39,301 nucleotides of DNA from Novosphingobium sp. (GTDB taxonomy: Bacteria; Pseudomonadota; Alphaproteobacteria; Sphingomonadales; Sphingomonadaceae). The position numbers and the translations under genes are program-made. Position 1 is the stretch's first letter, and each line of letters opens with the position of its first letter. The notes beneath the pieces were generated by a model, which was given only the letters and a program-made list of their open reading frames with translations, made no database searches and was not told where the DNA came from. This document shows, piece after piece, positions 33,010 through 39,301 of the stretch. The stretch lies in contig NZ_JAIXPP010000025.1 in the NCBI RefSeq assembly GCF_027486195.1, positions 1 through 39,301 on the forward strand. Reading direction: 5' to 3'.

Positions 33010-33930
33010 CTAGGTTTCGTGGCTACGCCCGAAGTCTGGCCGCGCATCATCCTGGCCCATTTCGATGATCGAGCGGCGGATCGCGCGGGTGCGGGTGAAG
33101 GTATCGAACAGCACGGCACCGTCGCCCTTGCGAATCGCCTTCTGCAGTTCGGTAAGGTCTTCGCTGAAGCGCTGGAGCATTTCGAGCACGGCATCGCGGT
33201 TGCTCAGGAACACGTCGCGCCACATCGTCGGATCGGAGGCGGCGATGCGGGTAAAATCGCGGAAGCCGCCGGCGGAGTACTTGATCACTTCGCTCTGCGT
33301 CACTTCCTCGAGATCCGAAGCGGTGCCGACGATGGTATAGGCGATGAGGTGCGGCAGATGGCTGGTGACGGCGAGCACGCGGTCATGATGCTCGGCATCC
33401 ATCACCTCGACCCGCGCGCCAAGCGCCTCCCAGAATGCGGTAAGCCGCGCAACTTCGGTCTCGTCCGCACCGGCGGGCGGGGTGACGATGCACCAGCGAT
33501 TGCGGAACAGCGCGGCAAAGCCCGCATCCGGCCCGCTCTGCTCGGTGCCAGCAACCGGGTGCGAGGGGATCACGGTCACGCCGGGCAGCGCTTCGGCCAG
33601 CGCCTTGGCGACGCTGGCCTTGCTCGAGCCCACGTCCGTCACGATCACGCCGGGCGCAAGGTGCGCTGCGATGCTCGCTCCTGCCGCCCCCATGGCGCCG
33701 ACAGGGACGCACAGCACGACCAGATCGGCCCCAGTGACGGCTTCGGCCACTGTATCGGGCACGAAATTGGCGAGGCCGATCTCCCGGGCGCGGGCGCGTA
33801 CGGCTGGGTCGGCATCGAAACCGGTGGTGATCGCATCCGGCAAGTGCGCATGAACGGCGCGGGTGACCGAGCCGCCCAGGAGGCCGAGCCCGATGACAGC
33901 GACCCGCGCGAAGGGCGCAGGCGCGCTCAT
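33010..33930 (-). CDS. tyrA: Prephenate/arogenate dehydrogenase
   Basis: Product of 306 residues that oxidatively decarboxylates prephenate or arogenate in tyrosine synthesis. The Rossmann motif [10 protein letters not shown] is at the N-terminus. [35 protein letters not shown] and [14 protein letters not shown] are the usual TyrA segments, including the catalytic His in SHLPH. No chorismate mutase or ACT domain is attached. ATG 33930 overlaps the hisC stop (ATGA); the upstream open extension has no similarity. Pairing with an aminotransferase gene suggests hisC also serves aromatic amino acid transamination. Confidence 0.94.
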   Translation of the reverse strand: MSAPAPFARVAVIGLGLLGGSVTRAVHAHLPDAITTGFDADPAVRARAREIGLANFVPDTVAEAVTGADLVVLCVPVGAMGAAGASIAAHLAPGVIVTDVGSSKASVAKALAEALPGVTVIPSHPVAGTEQSGPDAGFAALFRNRWCIVTPPAGADETEVARLTAFWEALGARVEVMDAEHHDRVLAVTSHLPHLIAYTIVGTASDLEEVTQSEVIKYSAGGFRDFTRIAASDPTMWRDVFLSNRDAVLEMLQRFSEDLTELQKAIRKGDGAVLFDTFTRTRAIRRSIIEMGQDDARPDFGRSHET

Positions 33931-35063
33931 CGCGCGGCTTCGGCGAGCTGGCGCAGCACAGCGGCGACGCGGTCCATCTCTTCCGCCGTGCCGATGGTGA
34001 TGCGCAGGCATTGCGGCAGGCCCTGCCCCGGCAGCCAGCGGGTGATGAAGCCGTGGTCCATCAGACCCTTGTAGGCACCTTCTGCGGTCAGCGCGCCGGT
34101 GAACTCGATCAGCACGAAGTTCGCCTCGCTCGGCAGCGGACGCAGGCCATGATTGCCGAGGGCTGAAAGCGCGGCGACGAAGCGCGTCCGTTCGGTGCGG
34201 TTATGCTCGCGCGAGGATGCAACGAAATCCTGATCGCCGAGCGCGGCAAGCGCCGCGGCCTGCGCGGTAACGGTGAGGTTGAACGGCCCGCGGATGCGGC
34301 CCAGCATGTCGATCAGGTGCGGCGCCCCGGTCGCCCAGCCGACCCGTTCGCCGGCAAGCCCGTAGATCTTGGAGAAGGTGCGGGTGATCAGCACGTTCTC
34401 GGTCGTGGCGGCGAGCGCAAAGGCACCGTCGTCGGCATCGGCAGCGACATATTCGGCATAGGCCTGATCGACCACCAGCAGCACATCCGCCGGAAGCGCT
34501 GCGTGCAGCCGGGCCAGTTCGGCGCGAGGCAGGTAGCTGCCGGTGGGGTTGTTCGGATTGGCGAGGAAGACCACCCGCGTGCGCGGCGTCACGCAGCCGA
34601 GCAGGACATCGACGTCCGCCGCGTAATCCCGATCGAGGGCCTCGACCGGCTCCGCGCCGCAGCGACGGGCGGCGATCTCGTAGACCGAGAAACCGTAGCG
34701 CTGATAGAGCACCTCGTCGCCCAGCCCGGCAAAGGCCTGCGCGGCCAGGTGGAGCAGTTCGTCCGAACCGGTGCCCATGACGATCCGCGCCGGATCGATG
34801 CCGTGAAGCGCGCCGAGTGCAGCGCGCAGCGCATGGCTATCGGGATCGGGATACCGCGCCGGATCACCTGCGCCCTCACCGCTGCCAAGGCGGGCAGCGC
34901 GCGCGAAGGGGCTGGTGCCGAGGGGGTTTTCGTTGGCCGAAAGCTTGATCAGCACCTGCCCGTCGGTGCCGGTCGACTTGCCGGGCACATAAGGATGGAT
35001 CGCCGCAATCCACGGCTTGGGCACGGGACGAGTGGCGGCAGCAGGGGCAGATGGCTCGGACAT
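33927..35063 (-). CDS. hisC: Histidinol-phosphate aminotransferase
   Basis: Class I PLP aminotransferase of 378 residues. HisC hallmarks are [10 protein letters not shown] (near residue 40), [29 protein letters not shown] and the Schiff-base lysine in [15 protein letters not shown]. It transfers the amino group between histidinol phosphate and glutamate. Linked to tyrA, it may also act on aromatic keto acids, as seen for HisC/AroJ-type enzymes; that is inference from position. Start ATG 35063. It overlaps tyrA by four bases. Confidence 0.94.
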   Translation of the reverse strand: MSEPSAPAAATRPVPKPWIAAIHPYVPGKSTGTDGQVLIKLSANENPLGTSPFARAARLGSGEGAGDPARYPDPDSHALRAALGALHGIDPARIVMGTGSDELLHLAAQAFAGLGDEVLYQRYGFSVYEIAARRCGAEPVEALDRDYAADVDVLLGCVTPRTRVVFLANPNNPTGSYLPRAELARLHAALPADVLLVVDQAYAEYVAADADDGAFALAATTENVLITRTFSKIYGLAGERVGWATGAPHLIDMLGRIRGPFNLTVTAQAAALAALGDQDFVASSREHNRTERTRFVAALSALGNHGLRPLPSEANFVLIEFTGALTAEGAYKGLMDHGFITRWLPGQGLPQCLRITIGTAEEMDRVAAVLRQLAEAAR

Positions 35064-35118
35064 GACCGGGGCGCCTTAGCGGGCTTGCCGCGCCAAGGGA
35101 ACCGTCTCGCACGGGCGA

Positions 35119-37320
35119 TTACGGATCGACGCGCAGATTGGCGCCCTTCCAGTCGCTTGCCATGGCGAAAGCGGGCATCGAAGCCTTGCCATCCTCACCT
35201 CCGCCGATGAGATGTGGGCCGACCGGCTGTCCACCTTCGCCGCGCGGGCTTTGCGGCAGGCCGGCTGCGGCAAGCTGATAAGGTGAGGCGCGGTGGCGCG
35301 TACACAAGCCGCCATTGCCATCGGGCACAAGCGCCTGCTCGAACTCAAGCCCTTGCTGGCGCTTGCGCGAGCGGCGGACGCGCGCGACCGCCAGCTGGCC
35401 TTCGCCGAGATCGATCACGAATTCGGCACCGACCGGCACATCGACAAGGCCCTCGATCAGCGCGCCGGAGACCGAGAGGTTGCGCAGAACGACCGGGTAG
35501 TAGTGGTTATCATGGATCGCGCCGATGCGGCGGAACATCGCCTGCCGATCATGGCGCTGGAAGGCTGGGCCCGAAGGCTCGATGATCCAGTCGCCTTCGT
35601 TGAGCTTCTGGACGAACATATCGTTGGGGATCGGGTGGCTGTAGATGTAGCCCTGCACGAGCGTGACGTTGAGGCTTTTCATGAGATCGAACTGGTCGAA
35701 ACTCTCGACGCCCTCTGCCGTCGTGTCCATTTCCAGTGCCTGCGCCAGCGCGACAATCGCGGCGATGATGGCGCGGTTGCGCGAGCCTGCCTCGGTCGCG
35801 CCGCGCACGAAGGACTGATCGATCTTGATCTTGTCGAACGGCGCCGTCTTCAAATAGCCGAGCGAGGAATAGCCTGTACCGAAATCATCGAGTGCCAGCC
35901 GCACACCAAGGCCCTTGAGCGCCTTGAAGCGTTCGTTGGTCGCACCGCCCTCCTGAAGGAACACGCTTTCGGTGATCTCCAGCTCCAGCCGTTCGGGATC
36001 GATACCGGAATTGGCCAGCGCGCTGGCGACGAGTGCCGGGAAGCCATCATCCGCGAATTGCACGGGCGAAACGTTGACGGCCACGCGCAGGCCGCCGGGC
36101 CAGGCCGCAACTTCCTCGCAGGCGCGGCGTAGGACCCATTCGCCGATGCCTTTGATGAGGTTCGATTCCTCGGCAATCGGGATGAACCGCGCCGGGCTGA
36201 CCGGGCCATGCTCGGGGTGGTTCCAGCGCACCAGCGCCTCGACGCCGACGACATGGTTGTCCGCCGCCCGCACGACCGGCTGGTAGTGGATTTCGAGCTC
36301 GTCCCGCTGCAGTGCGTCGTGGAGGTCTTCCTCGAGCAGGCGGCGGTCGGCAGCGGCCTTGAGGAGGTCCGCGCTGAAGAACCGGAAACGGCCGCGCCCG
36401 CCGCCCTTTGCGGCATAGAGCGCAAGGTCCGCATTGCGCACGAGGCTGTCGCTGTCCTCACCATCGAACGGGGATACCGCGACACCGACCGACGCGCCGA
36501 TCAGGCAGCGGCTGCCGTCGATGGTATAGGGCTGCGAAATGCTGGTGATGATGCTCGTCGCCATATCGCCGAGCACACCGCGATCCTCGACCCCCGGCAT
36601 GATCACCTGGAATTCGTCACCGCCGAGACGGCTGACCTTCTCCTTGTCGCCCACCACGCGGACAAGCCGGGCTGCCACCTGCTTGAGCAGGGCATCGCCG
36701 GCCGCGTGGCCCAGGGTATCATTGACTTGCTTGAAGCGATCGAGGTCGATCAGCATGATCGCGCAGGGGCTGCGCTGCTGGGTGCACTGGGTGAGCGTGC
36801 GTTCGAGCAGCTGCGACATGCGCCGCCGGTTAAGCAGGCCGGTCAGCGCATCATGCATCGCCATGTGCGAGCTTTCCTCGGCCGAGCGCCGCTCGCCGGT
36901 GATGTCCTCGCAGTGGCCGCGAAAGCCGGCGAATTCGCCGCGATGGGTGATCGGCTCGCCGGAGATGGCCCACCACAGCGTCTCGCCATCGCCGCGCTCG
37001 CTGCGCACGGTAATCTTCTCGAAGCGCCCTTTGCGCGCGAAAGCGAAAGGCAGCGTTCGTTCGCCTTCGCTCTCATTGCCGGTCTTGAGGAAAAGTTCGA
37101 GGAAGGTCTGCCCCGTGGCCGTTCCATCCCCCACCAGCAGCGCATGGGCACCGGGCGAGAGGTAGGTCAGGCGCCCTTCCGCATCGGTGGACCAGAAGAA
37201 GCCGAGGCCGAGATCTTCGTAGGTGTGGCACAGCGCCGCCGCTTCGCTTTCGGATGTGCGGGATGGTGAGGCATCGACTGCCCCGATCCCGAAAACCTCG
37301 CGTGCCTTGCGCAGCACCAC
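35119..37320 (-). CDS. PAS-GGDEF-EAL-PilZ cyclic-di-GMP signalling protein
   Basis: Predicted 733-residue protein with no membrane segment. A PAS sensor (about residues 35-145) precedes a GGDEF domain with intact RLGGDEF at 231-237; no RxxD product-inhibition site is seen upstream. The EAL domain (about 325-570) keeps the catalytic set: EALVRW at 361, NVSPVQF, LEITES, DDFGTGYSSL at 478 and AEGVES. The C-terminal region near 590-670 looks like a PilZ domain (RQAMFRR, NLSVSGALIEG). The protein could therefore make, degrade and sense cyclic-di-GMP. Start ATG 37320. It lies 55 bases upstream of hisC on the same strand. Confidence 0.93.
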   Translation of the reverse strand: MVLRKAREVFGIGAVDASPSRTSESEAAALCHTYEDLGLGFFWSTDAEGRLTYLSPGAHALLVGDGTATGQTFLELFLKTGNESEGERTLPFAFARKGRFEKITVRSERGDGETLWWAISGEPITHRGEFAGFRGHCEDITGERRSAEESSHMAMHDALTGLLNRRRMSQLLERTLTQCTQQRSPCAIMLIDLDRFKQVNDTLGHAAGDALLKQVAARLVRVVGDKEKVSRLGGDEFQVIMPGVEDRGVLGDMATSIITSISQPYTIDGSRCLIGASVGVAVSPFDGEDSDSLVRNADLALYAAKGGGRGRFRFFSADLLKAAADRRLLEEDLHDALQRDELEIHYQPVVRAADNHVVGVEALVRWNHPEHGPVSPARFIPIAEESNLIKGIGEWVLRRACEEVAAWPGGLRVAVNVSPVQFADDGFPALVASALANSGIDPERLELEITESVFLQEGGATNERFKALKGLGVRLALDDFGTGYSSLGYLKTAPFDKIKIDQSFVRGATEAGSRNRAIIAAIVALAQALEMDTTAEGVESFDQFDLMKSLNVTLVQGYIYSHPIPNDMFVQKLNEGDWIIEPSGPAFQRHDRQAMFRRIGAIHDNHYYPVVLRNLSVSGALIEGLVDVPVGAEFVIDLGEGQLAVARVRRSRKRQQGLEFEQALVPDGNGGLCTRHRASPYQLAAAGLPQSPRGEGGQPVGPHLIGGGEDGKASMPAFAMASDWKGANLRVDP

Positions 37321-37433
37321 TCAGATATCCCCTAGCTAGCTGATTACTAGACATTAGGTATGTAACCCAAGGGCGTTGTGGGAAGGTTAACGGGGGTCCA
37401 GAGCCTCGGCTCGCCCGATAACTCGCTGTTGCA

Positions 37434-37474
37434 AAACAAAAAAGGGCCGGAAGCGCGATTGCACTTCCGGCCTT
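37434..37474 (-). terminator. Rho-independent terminator after amtB
   Basis: GGCCGGAAG (37445-37453) pairs perfectly with CTTCCGGCC (37464-37472) around a ten-base loop. On the minus strand the stem is followed by a T-rich run (complement of 37434-37443). It ends the leftward glnK-amtB transcript. Confidence 0.9.
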
Positions 37475-37500
37475 AGTCTGTTCGCAGGAGGAACATCGTC

Positions 37501-37553
37501 TGGCGGGGCCCCGTCGGGCTAGAGGGAGAGGATCTCGCCCACTGGCCCCGCCA
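37501..37553 (-). repeat. Inverted repeat just downstream of amtB
   Basis: TGGCGGGGCC (37501-37510) and GGCCCCGCCA (37544-37553) form a perfect ten-base stem enclosing 33 bases, 11 bases past the amtB stop. Together with the terminator at 37434-37474 this gives a double-hairpin 3' end. It may protect the message or back up termination. Confidence 0.55.
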
Positions 37554-37563
37554 AGCTGGTTAA

Positions 37564-38979
37564 TCAGTAGTTGTAGGCACGCTCACCATGGTCAGCGATG
37601 TCGAGGCCTTCGCGCTCGCCTTCTTCGCTGATCCGCATGCCCAGGGTCTTGTCGAGAACGAACCAGATCGCCGCCGTACCGACACCGGACCACACGAGGG
37701 TCAGGAGCACCGCCTTGACCTGGACAATCAGCTGGGCAGCGATGTCGTAGGTCGGAGCCGCAACAGCCGGGAACTGGGTGTAATCGATGATGCCCTGGCC
37801 GCCGAGTGCCGGCGAGGCGACGATAGCAGTGGCGATGGCACCGGTGATACCGCCGATGCAGTGGACACCGAAGACGTCGAGCGTGTCGTCGTACTTGAAC
37901 TTGTTCTTCACCGTGCTGACGAAGAAGAAGCACAGCGGCGAAACCACGAGGCCGAGGACGATCGAGGTCATCGGCGCGCCGTAACCCGAAGCCGGAGTGA
38001 TCGCGACGAGACCGGCGACGGCACCCGAAGCAGCACCCAGCATCGAAGGCTTGCCGTGCACGACCTGCTCGACAATCGCCCAGCTGACCGCAGCAGCGCA
38101 GGTGGCGAGCATCGTGTTGACGAAGGCAACCGCAGCGACGCCGTTCGATTCAAGGTTTGAGCCAGCGTTGAAGCCGAACCAGCCAACCCACAGCAGCGAG
38201 GCGCCGATCATGGTCATGGTCAGCGAGTGCGGCGGGGTGGCTTCCTTGCCATAACCCAGGCGCTTGCCGAGGAGGAGGCAGCCCACGAGGCCCGCAATAC
38301 CGGCGTTGATGTGAACGACGGTGCCGCCCGCAAAGTCCAGCGCACCCATGGCCCACAGCAGACCGGAGTCGGTCGGCGCATCGACGAGGAAGTCCGGACC
38401 AGCCCAGTACCAGACCATGTGCGCGATCGGGTAGTAGACGAAGGTCGACCACGCCACCACGAACACCATCAGCGGGGTGAACTTGATGCGCTCAGCGAAT
38501 GAGCCGATGAACAGCGCCGGTGTGATCATGGCGAAGGTCATCTGGAAGACGAAGTAGCTGAGTTCGGGAATGTAGACGTTGTTGGAGAACGTCGCCGAGT
38601 AGGTCCCGCTGGTAACGCCAGCCATGAGCGCCTTGCCGAAGCCGCCAATGAACGGCGAGCCACCGGTGAAGGCGAGGCTGTAACCGTAGGTCGCCCAGAG
38701 CAGGCCCGCGATCGAGACGATCATGAACACCTGCATGAGAACCGAAAGCATGTTCTTGGTGCGAACGAGACCGCCGTAGAACAGCGCGAGGCCCGGAATG
38801 CTCATCATCAGGACGAGCACGGACGAAACGAGCATCCAGGTGGTGTCACCCTTGTTCACCATGGTCGCCTGGGCCGCCACGTCGGGCGCCTTGACCATTG
38901 CCGCCTGGGCAAAGGCAGTGGAAGCGGCGCCGAGCGTCAAGCCTGCGCCCACGACCCCGCCGATCATCTTACGGATCAT
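37564..38979 (-). CDS. amtB: Ammonium transporter
   Basis: Amt/Rh channel of 471 residues. A signal peptide (to about residue 24, AFAQA) precedes the membrane core of 11 helices, as in other AmtB. The twin-histidine pore is present (VVHINAG and FGVHCIGG), with the ammonium-recruitment aspartate in ALDFAGGTVVH. ATG 38979 is preferred because AGGGGA precedes it; ATG 38994 and a longer frame are weaker. It follows glnK by 71 bases. GlnK is expected to block this channel when nitrogen is plentiful. Confidence 0.95.
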   Translation of the reverse strand: MIRKMIGGVVGAGLTLGAASTAFAQAAMVKAPDVAAQATMVNKGDTTWMLVSSVLVLMMSIPGLALFYGGLVRTKNMLSVLMQVFMIVSIAGLLWATYGYSLAFTGGSPFIGGFGKALMAGVTSGTYSATFSNNVYIPELSYFVFQMTFAMITPALFIGSFAERIKFTPLMVFVVAWSTFVYYPIAHMVWYWAGPDFLVDAPTDSGLLWAMGALDFAGGTVVHINAGIAGLVGCLLLGKRLGYGKEATPPHSLTMTMIGASLLWVGWFGFNAGSNLESNGVAAVAFVNTMLATCAAAVSWAIVEQVVHGKPSMLGAASGAVAGLVAITPASGYGAPMTSIVLGLVVSPLCFFFVSTVKNKFKYDDTLDVFGVHCIGGITGAIATAIVASPALGGQGIIDYTQFPAVAAPTYDIAAQLIVQVKAVLLTLVWSGVGTAAIWFVLDKTLGMRISEEGEREGLDIADHGERAYNY

Positions 38980-39050
38980 CGAAGTTCCCCTCATGTCAGA
39001 AGTGGCGGTCCCCACCGCGCTTGCCGACACTGCGCTGAAAGACAGGCCGC

Positions 39051-39301
39051 TCACAGCGCGGTATCCCCGGTTTCGCCGGTGCGGATGCGGGTGGCCGAAG
39101 CAAGATCGAGAACGAAGATCTTGCCGTCGCCGATCGCCTCGGTGCTGGCTGTCTGCTGGATCACCTCGATGATCCGGGGGGTCAGATCGTCGCTCGCAGC
39201 GATTTCGATCTTCACCTTTGGCAGCATGTTGGTGGTGTATTCGGCGCCGCGGTAGATCTCGGTCTGGCCCTTCTGACGGCCGAAACCCTTCACTTCCGAC
39301 A
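39051..39301 (-). CDS. glnK: PII nitrogen regulatory protein, 5' end cut by window
   Basis: The frame is open through the window end, so about 30 N-terminal residues are missing. The visible part runs from SEVKGFGRQKGQTEIYRGAE (position just after the first strand) through LPKVKIEI and IGDGKIFVLDL to RIRTGETGDTAL. The T-loop tyrosine of the YRGAEY motif, the uridylylation site in PII proteins, is present. An internal GTG at 39293 is not the start. Placement directly upstream of amtB identifies it as the GlnK-type paralogue. Confidence 0.95.
   Translation of the reverse strand, partial: SEVKGFGRQKGQTEIYRGAEYTTNMLPKVKIEIAASDDLTPRIIEVIQQTASTEAIGDGKIFVLDLASATRIRTGETGDTAL

Noticed and set aside
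1..39301. CRISPR arrays, insertion sequences or phage genes
   Set aside because: No regularly spaced repeats, transposase motifs or phage structural genes were recognised anywhere in the window.

Overview
The window is a GC-rich, gene-dense chromosomal segment. Its gene content and protein style point to an alphaproteobacterium of the Sphingomonadales (Sphingomonas/Novosphingobium type): an NrsF-type anti-sigma factor, bufferin genes, stand-alone TonB C-terminal proteins, glnK-amtB and ftsEX followed by a YdcF-like gene and plsC. The genus cannot be fixed from the sequence alone. No phage, transposase, integrase, CRISPR array or rRNA was seen. There is one tRNA, tRNA-Leu(GAG).

Layout. 1-908 (-) is a 3'-truncated nucleotide-sugar dehydrogenase. 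1244-5317 (+) is a compact biotin operon, bioB-bioF-bioD-bioA. 5454-8450 holds a lipoprotein glycoside hydrolase, a cyclophilin and a small TonB_C protein. 8533-14140 holds an ECF-like sigma factor, a type II NADH dehydrogenase, two divergent LysR regulators, a thioredoxin-fold peroxiredoxin-like protein and the NrsF anti-sigma factor. 14321-18594 is the most distinctive part: two bufferin precursors (bufA1, bufA2), DoxX, the DUF692/MNIO modification enzyme (bufB) and its DUF2063 partner (bufC), with an aminotransferase gene between the two halves. 18596-22952 holds a LysR regulator divergent from an AhpD-like protein, a cyclic-nucleotide-domain/thioredoxin-reductase-like fusion and a TonB. 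23028-26530 is ethanolamine catabolism: eutB-eutC-eat, with eat split by a one-base frameshift. 26538-33000 holds a GH76-like hydrolase, tRNA-Leu, a zinc-ribbon/DUF3426 protein, ftsE-ftsX, a YdcF-like protein, plsC and an Nramp-like transporter. 33010-39301 (-) holds tyrA-hisC, a PAS-GGDEF-EAL-PilZ protein, and amtB with a 5'-truncated glnK.

The main finding is a dispersed sigma-F/NrsF bufferin regulon. Both bufferin precursor genes have the same perfect promoter, GTAACC-N16-CGAA, on opposite strands. As I recall it, this matches the heavy-metal-responsive sigma-F promoter of Caulobacter. A sigma factor of the right type (8533-9129) and an NrsF with cysteines 50 residues apart (13472-14140) lie nearby but are separated from each other by over 4 kb. 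Only one MNIO/partner pair is present for two precursors with different cysteine patterns. Both bufA genes are followed by hairpins, which suggests the precursors are made in excess over the downstream genes. The likely role is a copper/metal stress response based on modified, cysteine-rich periplasmic peptides; that role is inferred from known bufferin families.
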